The position numbers were made by a program, and so were the translations under genes. From positions 55,403,729 to 55,467,728 of the forward strand of contig CM042142.1 in assembly GCA_023376005.1 (NCBI GenBank): a DNA stretch of 64,000 bases, in the 5' to 3' direction. The notes below the pieces were generated by a model that searched no databases, was not told the DNA's origin, and saw only the letters and a program-made list of their open reading frames with translations. This document shows, piece by piece, positions 1-9,773 of this stretch; the first letter of the stretch is position 1; each line of letters starts with the position of its first letter. The stretch comes from Doryteuthis pealeii. Its lineage: Eukaryota; Mollusca; Cephalopoda; Myopsida; Loliginidae.

Positions 1-808
1 TAAAGGAAAATGCCCTACACTAAAAAAAGCCAAGAAGCAATCGATATCCCACACAGACTATTACAGATGCGGACTATGCAGATGATCTGGCACTTCTAGT
101 AAACACACCTGCACAAGCTAAATCCTTTCTACATAGCTTGGAGAAGGCAGCATAGAACATTGGCCTTCGATGTGAACTCTGATCCATGTGTTTTAAAACT
201 GATGGAGGAATCTCTACACCCAACGGTAAGCCTCTAAAATCAGTGGAACAATTCATGTAGCTAGGTAGTAATATCTCATCCACAGAAAGTGATGTTAGTG
301 CTCATATAGGGAAGGTATGGTCTGCCATAGATTATCAGTCATACGGAAATCATATCCTACTAACAAGTTAAAGTGAAAATTCTTTAAAGGCGTAGTTGTA
401 TCGGTACTACTGTATGGCTGCATCATGTGGACCCTAACAAAGTGCCTACAGAATAAGCTAGATGGAAGTTGCACAAGAATGCTGCATGTGATCTTAAACA
501 AATGGTGGAAACAATACACCACAAAAAAGCAGCTGTATAGCCACTTGCCCTCTATCACACAAACCATCCAAGTGAGACAAACAAGACATGCTAGACACTG
601 CTGGAGAAGTGGGGATGAAGTCCTAAGTGATGTTCTCCATAGGAAATCAGCACATGGGCATGTCAGTGTAGCCATTCAGCAAATACCTACATTGACTAGC
701 TTTGCATTGATACAGGATGCTGCACAGAGGACCTCCTGAGGACAATGAATGATAGAGGGATGGTTGGTGAGAGATTGTCATGGATATCTGTGCTGCTAGC
801 ACAACATG
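1..808 (+). pseudogene. LINE ORF2 3' end (reverse transcriptase), degenerate
   Basis: This is the C-terminal part of a non-LTR retrotransposon polyprotein. The catalytic block YADDLALL is readable at about 75-98, followed by the usual NTPAQAKSFLHSLE stretch, and then an in-frame stop. The C-terminal tail is readable at 425-739 (LTKCLQNKLDGSCTRML..., QTRHARHCWRSGDEVLSDVL). It continues in a third frame from 721 (CTEDLLRTMNDRG), the end motif of this LINE class. Three frames and several stops (for example the TAG codons near 150 and 260) are needed to follow it, so it is dead. It is open to the left, where the element probably continues outside the window. Two more copies of the same C-terminal tail lie at 57.2 and 58.0 kb, and an RT fragment lies at 4.5-4.9 kb on the other strand. 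Confidence 0.8.
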
Positions 809-907
809 TTTGTTATATACCCACTTCTTCTGACGCTGGGTATAAATATTGAGAGAAAGTTTGTTTCTATTAAGATTATGAGAGCATCCGTGGTTATACC
901 CTCATAA

Positions 908-1186
908 ATCTTTTACTTATTTCTTCTGTAGTTCTTTTTCTTGTGGTCCGTAGTCTGCAGCTCGGCATCTCTTCTTACAGTATTTTGTTGATTGTCTAAT
1001 TCTGCTTTCACCAAGGCCACCATTAGTTTCATAGAAACAACTAAGGCATGTATTTCTTTGTGATCTTTTACTTATTTCTTCTGTAGTCTGTTTCTTGTGG
1101 TCTGTAGTCTACAGCTGGGGCATCTCTTCTTACATTATTTTGTTGTCTAATTCTGCTTTCACCCAAGGCCACCAATTATCTCTCTT
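908..1186. repeat. 155-bp tandem duplication truncated by the assembly gap
   Basis: The block starting ATCTTTTACTTATTTCTTCT at 908 recurs at 1,063 with few differences (TTCTTGTGGTCTGTAGTCT, CATCTCTTCTTACA, TCTAATTCTGCTTTCACC). The second copy runs into the N gap, so the copy number is unknown. The gap may hide more units. Confidence 0.85.
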
Positions 1187-1286
1187 NNNNNNNNNNNNNN
1201 NNNNNNNNNNNNNNNNNNNNNNNNNNNNNNNNNNNNNNNNNNNNNNNNNNNNNNNNNNNNNNNNNNNNNNNNNNNNNNNNNNNNNN
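1187..1286. other. Assembly gap, exactly 100 N
   Basis: A run of 100 N is the conventional placeholder for a gap of unknown size. Contig sequence resumes 2 bp before the terminus of an LTR-like sequence that forms the outer edge of a palindrome. Confidence 0.99.
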
Positions 1287-1288
1287 TA

Positions 1289-1825
1289 TGTTACATAATC
1301 TATGCGGTGCATAGATTATTGTCAAATCCCCTGTAAATACATAAGAAAGAAGGGATGACCTTTATATCATGCCAGGTCCCCCATGGGAAAATTACAAGAA
1401 CGCCGCCAAATTATTGTGAAGTCCGTGGGACCTTTTTGAGATCCCCAGTTTGCAGATCTGGACTCAGGCAGAGCGGCTCGGTAAATTATATGACTCTGTC
1501 TAAACTGGAACCAATGTGCGCCTATGTTAGTTAGCAGATGTCTGGTTGGGGATTGAAAATAAAAAAGTAACTTCAAAAAATCAAAGTCTAGTGATTATAA
1601 TCTAAAAAACTAACAATGAAACAGGGGCTCATGATAGAAAATTCACCTAACAGAAAACCTGACCCGTGAAGCCCCAAGCTCAAGCCCAGACGCTAGACTA
1701 GACCAAGTCAAGCATGAAAGATATACCAAAGACGATCAGAACCAAAGATGAGCCAAAAATAGAATAAAGAAAGAGGTATGCACATATAATTATTTAGTGC
1801 CAGTGAAGAAGGCGCTATGCAGACA
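1289..1825 (+). mobile_element. Solo LTR, mirror copy in left palindrome arm
   Basis: This is the reverse-complement counterpart of the LTR at 3,671-4,190. It reads 5' to 3' on the plus strand, beginning TGTTACATAATCTATGCGG and ending near GAAGGCGCTATGCAGACA. It contains AATAAA-like signals (GAAAATAAAAAAGT near 1,555). Its start lies 2 bp after the N gap, so no target-site duplication can be checked on that side. Confidence 0.6.
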
Positions 1826-3670
1826 CTATAAATAATACGTTGTATGTATAAACTTATGACTGAGGTACTTATATTTAAGCAATTTTTTGTAAAATGTTTA
1901 GAAGCCTGTTCTCCTTTGGATATTAAAATGAAAGCGTTTAAATATGTACACTTAAATAATTATGACCGATGATTCCCACATGGTGCCTAAAATCTATTAA
2001 TGGGAAGAAAAAATGTTTTTGACATCAGAACAATATCTAGTTAAGTAGAAAAACATAAACCACCAGGACAATTATCAGCCAAACCGAGGGCCATTATAGT
2101 TACCACTGGAGATATCTCTTTAATGAACTGTGACTGTATCATAAAAATCTCTAAAATAAAATAATATAGAACTTCATTAATATATATACATAATATTCCT
2201 TCTCTGATGAGTGCCATGCCAGGTTAAAGAGCTCAGTTGCATCTATATTTCCCATTAGCTGGAGGGAGAATAGTGGATTTCGTACCTTTCCCAAGGTATA
2301 GCCCTATTGAATGAGAGAATAAAGGGAGAATAATTAGATTATCTTTATATAAAAATATTGAACTTCATTTGCTTTTTCATATCATAATTCCTTCTCTTGA
2401 TGGTTGCCATACCAAGCTTAAAGAGTCGTCTACCCTACTAGTTTACTATGTTGAAGGGAGAATAAATGGATTATACTTATAGAAAATAAAAATACAGAAA
2501 TTAATGACTTTCTTATATAATAATGTTTCCTTAGTTAAAACTTATTGAAGATATTTTAACCACATTCTTTGATAATGTTCTACATCTTTTTTTTAACAAT
2601 ATCTTTGCCATTTTAAACCATAAATTTTGGGGGTAAAAATTGGATAAGAGGGGGGGGTGGGGGGGATTTTCCCACTAAATTTGGCCCTTTTAAAAATATA
2701 TGAAAAAGAAAAATGATTTCTTCTGATTTACAAAAAATATTTAAAAAAACAAATGATTTTTCTTTTCTCATTAATAAATTTTAGGCATTTAGTGGAAATC
2801 CCCCACCCATCTTATCATTTACCAAATATGTAAATGGCAGATATTGTTAAAAAAAAGATGTAGAAACATTATCAAAGAATTGTGGTTAAAAATATCTCAA
2901 TAAGTTTTACTAAGGAACATTATTATATAAGAAAGTTAAATTAAGTTCTGTATTTTATTTATCTTATAAGTTATAAATCCAATTATTCTCCCTTCAACTA
3001 TGAGTAAACTAGTAGGGTAGACAGAGCTCTTTAAGCTTGGTATGGCAACCAGTCTAAGAGAAGGAACATTATGATATGAAAAAGCTAAATGAAGTTCAAT
3101 ATTTTATTTATTTTATAAGGTATAAATCTAATTATTCTCCCTTTATTCTCCATTTCACATAGGGCTAATACCCTTGGGAAAGGTACGAATCCAACTATTC
3201 TCCCTCCAGCTATGGGAAAATAGTAGAGCAGACTGAGCTCTTTAACCTTGGCATGGCAATCACTCTAGGAGAAGGAATATTATGATATAAGTAAGTTAAA
3301 TGAAGTTCTATATTTTATTTTTATTTTTAAGAGATTTTTATGATAGCAGGTCACAGTTCATTAAACAGGAGATATATCCACAAGTGGTAACTATAATGGC
3401 CCTTCCGGTTTGGCTGATAATTGTCCTGGTGGTTTTAATGTTTTTCACTTTAACTAGATTATTTGTTCTGAATGTCAAAAACGATTTTTTCTTTCCTCAT
3501 TAATAGATTTTAGGCACCATTGGGAATCATCGTCATAATTATTTAAGTGAACATATTTAAACCTTCATTTAATATTCCAAAGGAAACAGGCTTCTAAACA
3601 TTTTACAAAAATTGCTTAAAAATAAGTATACCCAGTCATAAGTTTATACAATCAAAACGTATATTATTAG

Positions 3671-4190
3671 TGTTGCATAGCGCCTTCTTCACTGGCACTA
3701 AATAATTATAATGTTGCATACCTCTTTCTTTAATTCTATTTCTTGGCCATCTTTGGTTCTGATCGTCTTTGGTATATCTTCATCTTGACTTGGTCTAGTC
3801 TAGCGTCTGGGCTTGACTTGGGGACTTCGGTCAGGTTTTCTGTTAGGGATTTCCTTCTATCAGAAGCCCTGTGTCATTGTTAGTTTTTAGATAATAAACA
3901 CAAGACTTTGATTTATTTTGAAGTTACTTTATTTTCAATCCCCAACCCAGACATCTGCTAACTAACATAGCGCACATGAGTTCCAGTTTAGACAGAGCAT
4001 AAAATAGCCGACCGCTCTGCCTGACGTCCAACTGCAAACTGGGGACTCAAAAGGTCCCACGTGACTTCACATATTTGGCGGCTTCTGTAATTTTCCATGG
4101 AAGGACCTGGCCATGATATGAAAAGGGTCATCCCCTCAGAATTACAGGGGATTGACAATAATCTTATGCAACCGCATAGATTATGTAACA
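3671..4190 (-). mobile_element. Solo LTR (520 bp, 4-bp TSD ttag)
   Basis: On the minus strand the element begins TGTTACATAATCTATGCGG and ends GAAGGCGCTATGCAACA, that is TGTT...AACA termini. It is flanked by the 4-bp direct repeat ttag (3,667-3,670 and 4,191-4,194), the size expected for many Gypsy-type integrases. On the minus strand there is a TATA-like CTATTTTATGCTC, followed by AATAAA (GAAAATAAAGTAACTTC) and TGTGTTTATTATC. No primer-binding site or internal region follows, so it is solo. Its last about 30 bp resemble the LTR at 16,532-17,068 (TTTAGTG...GGCGCTA.G.AACA), which marks them as one family. Confidence 0.65.
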
Positions 4191-4191
4191 T

Positions 4192-4347
4192 TAGGTATTA
4201 TTTATTACCAAAATATACAGTATTGAAACTTGATAACTCAAAATAATATTGCAACACATTAGTAACCAAAGAATAAAATTATATGAATATATATAAGGAG
4301 TTTTTTCATTGTTGGACCTTTTAGATTTTGGTAATAAATAACTCCTA
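4192..4347. mobile_element. Small MITE with about 23-bp terminal inverted repeats
   Basis: TAGGTATTATTTATTACCAA at 4,192 is matched in inverse orientation by TTGGTAATAAATAACTCCTA ending at 4,347. The 156-bp interior is AT-rich and has no coding potential. The neighbouring LTR's target duplication ttag overlaps this element's left end, so the LTR inserted at the MITE edge. Confidence 0.5.
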
Positions 4348-4519
4348 ATAATATCTGTTTTAACTGTGTAATGTTCAACTAGAAAGTATACAATGCTGGT
4401 ATCTTTGGTTCAGAAGAGAATTAACTTTTTATTAAAATGCTCTAATGGTTTATAAATGATTATTAATTATCATTAATTTGAAACCATGCAATTGCTTGCA
4501 AAGATAATTGACTTTCGCA

Positions 4520-4862
4520 TTGACTTTGGATTGACTTTTTTATGCATATGTTGACATAATTTCCAGTAGATGAGATATTGCTACCGAGGTGTGTGAACTG
4601 GTGTACTAATTTAAGAGGCTTGGGAGATGACACCATATTGTTTAAAATACATGAACTCTGTTTTATCTGAGTTCAGATTCTGGCTAAATCCTCTTGCAGC
4701 CTGTTACAGGCTATGCAGCAGATATTTGGCTTGAGCAGGTTTATTTGTGAGAAGTTCTAGATTATCTAAGTAGTCTGCATCTGTAATAGTTTCTATGGGA
4801 TATCGTCTATTTCTTGCCTTTGTTTTTAGTGTGAAGTCATTTTCTTTTAATGTAAGTAAAAG
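4520..4862 (-). pseudogene. LINE reverse-transcriptase fragment, degenerate
   Basis: On the minus strand this aligns with the LINE at 1-300. ACTATTACAGATGCAGACTA encodes TITDADY, and the catalytic YADD has decayed to YLDN, followed by LELLTNKPAQAK, SDKTEF and KPLKLVHQFTHLGSNISST. Stops and frame changes are present, and the aspartate pair is damaged, so it cannot be active. A SINE-1 copy abuts it on the right. Confidence 0.65.
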
Positions 4863-4875
4863 TCTAAATTTGGTA

Positions 4876-5127
4876 GTGTGGCCTATTGTCAGTATCAGCC
4901 AGACACCAAGGAGTCTATCCCCTTTTCACTCACGCTAGACTTGGGAAATTTTTTCTGAGGTGGAGTGCCACACCTACCGTCAGCTCCTCACTTTACCACA
5001 CAGATCAGAATACCCAATCTGTGCTACTCATGCACTGAGTTGGCTGAGTTGGCAAGGACCAGTATCAAACCAGGAGCCTTGCAGTTCCTTACGTGGGTGC
5101 TCTCCCAACTGAGCAAAACCGACCCCT
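4876..5127 (-). mobile_element. SINE-1 copy (tRNA-derived), near full length
   Basis: On the minus strand it starts with the tRNA-like head (A box near 5,105-5,118, decayed; B box near 5,065-5,076, TGGTTTGATACTGG). The body follows (AGCACAGATTGGGTATTCTG, GGTAAAGTGAGGAGCTGACG, GTAGGTGTGGCACTCC) and the tail is GGCTGATACTGACAATAGGCC. Duplicated GTTGGCTGA blocks mark a small internal duplication. Confidence 0.8.
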
Positions 5128-5149
5128 TAATTATTTCGAAAACTTATAA

Positions 5150-5383
5150 AAATTATCAATTATCTTCTATTCTTACTTCCATTTGGCGGGGCCATAGTAT
5201 AGTGGATAACATGCTGAACTGCAACATCATAGTAACTTAATATGATGTTGGAGTAAGCAAACAATTTCAAACCCAGAACTTTGTGATTCATTGGTGGATG
5301 TTCCATGAACTGAGCTCTCAGAAAGGGGGAGAAAAAAATTGCATGGAATTTATTTCTCTGTTGGAATTAAGATTCAATGTAGA
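5150..5383. other. Unclassified spacer with hints of a tRNA-like repeat
   Basis: GCCATAGTATAGTGGATAACATG resembles a degenerate polymerase III A box, and TTGTGATTCATTGGTGGATG resembles the anticodon region of reversed SINE-1. No further structure can be supported. Confidence 0.25.
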
Positions 5384-5769
5384 ACTAGAAGTGGCTACCC
5401 GGTGTCGCCTGGGTAGACGGGGGGTTTTTTAAAAAGTTAGTCTCGCAGATCCATTATTACTGAATTGTGAGTTGGATCCCCACTGGATGTCCCATTAAAA
5501 TCCCTACGTAAAAAAGACCATGCGTTGATCCAGTCATTCTGAAAATAGAAATTTATGTCTACAATATCAAATGAATAAAATTCCATGTTGTTATCATTTA
5601 AATATTATTTTTTAGATATCACCATGAATTTAAATCAAATCTTCATTATTTTTTCTCAAAAACCAAGCCCTGGTGATATTTAATGTGTATATATATATTT
5701 ACTTTGTCATTAATTGTTTTATTTTCAAAGTGTCCTCTACAGATTCATACAACTGCCCTTTATATATGT
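5384..5769 (+). mobile_element. Family Y copy 1
   Basis: It begins ACTAGAAGTGGCTACCCGGT, followed by a GC-rich mini-palindrome (CCCGGTGTCGCCTGGG). The body is AT-rich (AAGTTAGTCTCGCAGATCCA, TGATATTTAATGTGTATATA). It ends ...CAACTGCCCTTTATATATGT, at which point the next copy starts without a spacer. No coding capacity. The structure (GC-rich 5' hairpin, microsatellite near the 3' end, head-to-tail copies) recalls non-autonomous Helentron-like elements, but that class assignment is inference. Confidence 0.7.
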
Positions 5770-6397
5770 ACTAGCAGCTGCTACCCTGGGTAGAGGGGGC
5801 TTTTTTTAAAGTTAGTCCCGCAGATCCATTACTACTGAATCATGAGTTGAATTCTCATGGGATTCCCCATTTAAATCCTTGTGTAAAAAAAATAGACCTT
5901 GCATTGATCCAGCTACTCTGAAAAGAAATGTTAATGTCTACTATCTAAAATATTAGATGAAAAAAAAATCCATGCTGTTATCATCTAAATTTTATTTTTT
6001 AAATTATCTTCACGAATATAAATCAAATCTCTATTATTTTTGCTCAAAAACCAAGCCCTGGTGATATTTGATGTGTATATATATTTACTTTGTCGTTAAT
6101 TGTTTTATTTAATTGTTTTCATATTTATAGTAATTGTATTACTGGAAAGGTCAAGTCAGTAATTGCTGATACTTGCTGCTGGTACGATGTAACCCAGTGC
6201 AATATGTCGCACATTACTTGGAGAAGTAATACACGTTGCCAGTTTAACTGTCCTATCCTAAAAGATCCCATGAAGGTAAATATTCAGCTTGGTACTCTGA
6301 CGACCTAATATGCAATAGGAAATATCTACCCCCATCCCCGATGGTAGGAAGTGCCTTGTATACCATCTATCTATCTATCTATCTATCTATCTATTTA

Positions 6398-6428
<31 letters not shown>

Positions 6429-6531
6429 TATAAAATGGGTACAAGAGATAACCTACTCTACTAAAACTAATTGTTTTATTTTCAAAGTTTCCTCCGGACA
6501 TACAGATTCACACAACTGCCCTTTATATATG
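5770..6531 (+). mobile_element. Family Y copy 2, interrupted by a nested insertion
   Basis: It starts ACTAGCAGCTGCTACCCTGG directly after copy 1 and ends ...CCTCCGGACATACAGATTCA, CAACTGCCCTTTATATATGT. The interior is split near 6,110, where the sequence TAATTGTTTTATT is present on both sides of a foreign insert (6,097-6,109 and 6,463-6,475). The two halves otherwise match copy 1 in order. Confidence 0.7.
6110..6462. mobile_element. Insertion of about 353 bp inside family Y, 13-bp TSD
   Basis: It is flanked by direct repeats of TAATTGTTTTATT, consistent with target-primed retrotransposition. The insert holds a single-copy-like part (GTACGATGTAACCCAGTGCA, CATCCCCGATGGTAGGAAGT) and then a (CTAT)n(CT)n(AT)n tract at 6,365-6,429. 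It is probably a SINE-like element of a family not otherwise seen here. Confidence 0.5.
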
Positions 6532-6752
6532 TATAGAGAGATGGCAAATCTACAATTTCAATAAAGGGATTTAGTTGTCTTGTAGTGTAATATCAGATGA
6601 TGTTTAAGTGTTTCTTTTTATTTGGTTTTGATCAATATACAAGATAAACTTTAATTAAAACTATTTGTTCACCCAGGGTTTGACAGCTGGGTCATAAGTT
6701 CTTGTTATTGTATAGATAACCAAACTCTTTCACTTATGTGATTTATGTTAGT

Positions 6753-7042
6753 ACTAGAAGTGGCTACCCAGCATCACCTAGGAAAAATAAAATCTTGTGT
6801 ATTGATTTATTTACTTTTGAGATTTACAAATGCTAGACGTTTTTAAGTAGAATTTCAATGCTATTTCTATGTATGTCTGAATTTTTAAATATCTTCAAAT
6901 ATAAATCAAATCTTCATAATTTTTGCATTTTGTGCAAAAATTAGGAAGATTTGTTTTATAAGAACCAGTGATATTTAATGTGTGTATATATATTTACTTA
7001 GTTGTTGATTGTTTTATTTTCATAGTTTCATTCGGGCATACA

Positions 7043-7073
<31 letters not shown>

Positions 7074-7109
7074 CTACATATATACACACCAATCACCTTT
7101 TATATATGT
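6753..7109 (+). mobile_element. Family Y copy 3
   Basis: It starts ACTAGAAGTGGCTACCCAGC and carries a (CATA)n microsatellite at 7,035-7,070. It ends CACCTTTTATATATGT, abutting copy 4 head-to-tail. The internal motif ATTTACAAATGCTAGACGTTT is shared with copy 4 but not with copies 1-2, so there are two subfamilies. Confidence 0.7.
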
Positions 7110-7690
7110 ACTAGAAGCAGCTACTGTGTTGACTGGTGGGAGGAAACTCTGGTGTATTGATTTGTTTACTTTTGAGATTTACAAATGCTGAACATTTTTA
7201 AGTAGAATTTCAATGCTATTTCTATGTATATTTTAATTTTTAAATATCTTTGAATATAAATATAATCTTCATAATTTTTGCACAAAAACTGGTGATATTT
7301 AATGTTTATATATATTTATTTTGTCATTAATTTTATATTTTCATAGTTTCATCCATCTATTCATCCATACATACATACATAGATATGTAGTATAGTGAGA
7401 AAATTTTTAAAAATACAGGTTTAAATAAAATGAGTGGTAAGTTTATTAGCCAACGCTGCAGTGTTTCGATCTCTTAAGTAGATCTTCTTCAGGGCATTTG
7501 TTGATATAAGGAAAAGTAAAAAAATGTTATCACAGAATAACGAGAAAAACTGTGATAGTCCTTGTTTGTCAATCTGTTCAAAATTTTGAAGTTTGAAGAA
7601 GGAACGCTGGAAAGGTAGATGGTTTGAAATATGACGTCAAATATTTTTCTACTAGATACATAGATATACACCAACTGCTCTTTATATATA
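7110..7690 (+). mobile_element. Family Y copy 4, interrupted
   Basis: It starts ACTAGAAGCAGCTACTGTG and has a (CATA)n tract at 7,363-7,380. The expected tail (GATACATAGATATACACCAA, CTGCTCTTTATATA) resumes only at about 7,653, so about 260 bp (7,395-7,650) is foreign. That insert includes TCTTAAGTAGATCTTCTTCA. The tail is then cut by the mariner-like element at 7,691. Confidence 0.6.
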
Positions 7691-8414
7691 CAGGGTGAGT
7701 TAAAATGCACGCAAATTATAAAGTCTTTATTAAATGTATATTAAATTATATTAAATGAAACTAAATGTAATCAAAAGAAAGCATAGTTAATGGGGTTTGT
7801 AACATTATAATAAATGTTCAATTATACCACCTTTTTCTTGAATCACCAGCTCTGCATGTTTCACCAAATTATTCACAGCACAACCAAGTTCATCACAGGA
7901 AACTTTATTTACCTCTGAAATGATGCGATCTTTGAGCTCATTAAGATTGTTAGACTGAAATTGATGGAATACACAGGCCTTCAGCATGCCCCCAAAATAG
8001 AAGTCCAGTGGGCTGAGATCAAGCGACCTCGGTGTTCCGTATCCTCGGCCAATCACACGATGTTCTTGAAATTTTGAAGCCAGAAAATCTCGAGCCAACA
8101 ACGAATAGTGGGGAGGAGCTCCGTCGTGTTGAAAGACAACAATCCTCATTTTATGCTTTCTCTGTAACTGAGAGATGAGATGATCGCGAAGCAGCTGCAT
8201 TTTCATTATTCTTATAATACAATTTTACTAGCTCCAGTCTAGTTTCCAAATCAAGTGGCATGATGTAAATAATGACCTGTAAAGCATAAAAAAACATTAA
8301 TTATACAAACGCCATGCATATATCTATAACATATATAAAAGTAATGTTAACTAATATATGATTGGTGGAATAATTTTGAACAATATAAATTTGCGTGCAT
8401 CTTGACTCACCCTG
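7691..8414 (-). mobile_element. Tc1/mariner-like element, internally deleted
   Basis: Terminal inverted repeats of about 27 bp are visible: CAGGGTGAGTTAAAATGCAC at the left and the inverse of CAGGGTGAGTCAAGATGCAC at the right, both continuing GCAAATT. TA dinucleotides flank both ends (7,689-7,690 and 8,415-8,416), the hallmark target site of the IS630/Tc1/mariner superfamily. The length of 724 bp is about half that of an autonomous mariner, so it is non-autonomous. It sits inside the 3' tail of family Y copy 4, whose TTTATATA terminus supplied the TA target. Confidence 0.9.
7805..8206 (-). pseudogene. DDE transposase C-terminal remnant (mariner-like)
   Basis: The reading frame of 133 codons covers the second half of a mariner-type DDE transposase. 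Residues 27-33 HDGAPPH contain the second catalytic aspartate (D28). Residues 59-69 PRSLDLSPLDF correspond to the usual SPDL.PLDF block, with the third catalytic aspartate at D68, giving a spacing of 39 residues. The C-terminal part (NNLNELKDRIISEVN...) matches the family's usual ending before EHLL and a stop. The N-terminal helix-turn-helix and the first catalytic aspartate are missing, and the conserved proline of SPDL is leucine. The enzyme would catalyse cut-and-paste transposition if whole; here it cannot. The frame itself is uninterrupted, suggesting a fairly recent internal deletion. The ATG at 8,206 is just the first methionine in the surviving frame. Confidence 0.85.
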
Positions 8415-8649
8415 TATATAGATTAACAGTTAAAAGAAAAAGAAGAATTTTCTATTTAAACTTGGAGATACAGGAACAGGAAAGGTTAAATTCTGAGAAG
8501 TCTTTGACTGTTTATAGATTTTTGCAGTTTGATGTAATATAACACAATATAAGAAAAAATGATTACATTCATAAAAGATTCTAATCCATAACTGAGTTGT
8601 CAAACTTGGCAGAATTATTTCAAATTAGCATTGACTCATCTCGATGAAG

Positions 8650-8815
8650 TCTCGATCTCCTGGGAGGGACACTAAACTGCATCTGATTGTGAGGATCTAG
8701 TTTCGGAGCTCTGGGGAGTGTGGAGTTTTCCTTCATTGCCATTACTCCCAGATCAACTCTGACCTAGAGAGATGGTAACTGTTAGGGTCAAATAGATCTG
8801 TTTGAAGATTATTTA
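8650..8815 (+). mobile_element. Family W fragment
   Basis: It holds the conserved block CACTAAACTGCATCTGATTG, GAGCTCTGGGGAGTGTGGAG, GCCATTACTCCCAG, ending near CAAATAGATCTGTTTGAAGA. The orientation is that in which the family's (CCAA)n tail would lie to the right, and this copy lacks the tail. Confidence 0.7.
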
Positions 8816-8817
8816 TA

Positions 8818-9198
8818 TTAGATAGTGTTAAGTATCTGGCCGCCATCCTTGGCCAGTTGTAAAGAACTTAAAGTAAATAAGTAAGTAAGTCCTGAGTTAT
8901 AGAATCCTTTGGTAAGTGAATAAGTCCTGTGATATAATCCTATGTTCCGTCGTCCACAAAGATCCAAGTATTTATGAGTAGGTATGACCAGAACAATATC
9001 AGCAGCAGAATACTGCCAGTGGTTGATCAATAGGTTGGTCACATGGTTATCGGTGAGTCTATAAGTAGAAGTGACCATTTACCACACGCCTTATATATTA
9101 AAAACACCAACAGATAGTGATACTTGATACACGTAGAAAACAGAGAAACAAAGTATTTAAGAATAAAGATTCATTTATTTTAGATCTAGTATTCCAAA
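8818..9198. other. Unclassified stretch
   Basis: No recognisable gene or named repeat. A direct repeat (AAGTAAGTAAGTCCTGAGTTATAGAATCC and GTGAATAAGTCCTGTGATATAATCC) lies at 8,878-8,942. The 86-codon minus-strand frame at 8,818-9,078 has no family signature. Confidence 0.4.
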
Positions 9199-9199
9199 G

Positions 9200-9276
9200 A
9201 GCCAGTTTAGCTCAGTTGGTAGAGCATCCGCTTGGGAACCACAAGGTTCCTGGTTCGATACCAGCCCTCACTAACT
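9200..9276 (+). mobile_element. SINE-1 tRNA head only (or tRNA pseudogene)
   Basis: TAGCTCAGTTGGTAGAG is a perfect polymerase III A box with a paired D stem (GCTC/GAGC), and CCTGGTTCGATACCAGC is a good B box. The SINE-1 body that normally follows CTCGCCAACTCAG is absent after 9,276. The anticodon arm is imperfect, so I prefer a truncated SINE to a functional tRNA gene. Confidence 0.65.
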
Positions 9277-9773
9277 CTGTTATATACCATTATGTACCCT
9301 ATCATTGGGTATACAATAAAGAGAGTTCAGAGTGAGTTCTTCAGTTATATATAGAGAGAGATATCAGAGAGAGACAGAGATTAGAGACTTACTTGGTTAG
9401 AAGATCTTACTTGCTTCTTGCTAACTTCATTTCTGCTGAGAATCGACATAACTCCACCAATTTTTGGAATTGGAAGCTCAAATTTGGGGGATTGTCTAAC
9501 CTTAACATAGGCCACACCTTGACAAAATTTCAGAAATATTGAAGTAGGTGGGTGACAATTCTGGATGATTTGATATTGAATTACCCACTGTTGTCCTCAT
9601 CTTTATTGTGGTATGTATAAACACAATGTTCAGGCCACTGTAACCTTGGGCCTTATTTAAGTGTTTTTAATTACCTTAAAATAAGTCCTTATCAGATAAT
9701 AACCTTGTAAAAGAACAGTACTGGTACTATTTAACTCATAGTTGGGGGATGAGGAGGTTTATACCTTTCCCAA
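9277..9773. other. Unclassified stretch with a GAGA tract
   Basis: It contains (GA)n-rich sequence at 9,350-9,375. A short U-like segment (TGTCCTCATCTTTATTGTGG) lies at about 9,591-9,612. A half-conserved TTTCCCAA sits just before the LTR. No gene is seen. Confidence 0.35.

Larger units (their letters stand above)
1287..4190. repeat. Large inverted repeat (about 1.45-kb arms)
   Basis: The left arm (1,287 to about 2,730) is repeated in reverse complement from about 2,745 to 4,190. Examples are ATGTTACATAATCTATGCGG at 1,288 against the mirror ending GATTATGTAACA at 4,190; GTGCCAGTGAAGAAGGCGC near 1,799 against its mirror near 3,680; and GAAGCCTGTTCTCCTTTGGA near 1,901 against its mirror near 3,580. 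The arms differ by many small indels and substitutions. The centre is an A/T-rich stretch near 2,735 next to a G-rich tract (2,650-2,667). Fragments of the T SINE (CCTTTCCCAAGG, AGCTGGAGGGAGAATA) occur in both arms at about 2,215-2,465 and 2,985-3,275. The left edge coincides with the gap. Confidence 0.85.

Noticed and set aside
9200..9276. A functional tRNA gene
   Set aside because: A and B boxes are good, but the anticodon arm and acceptor pairing are poor, and the same sequence heads many SINE-1 copies.
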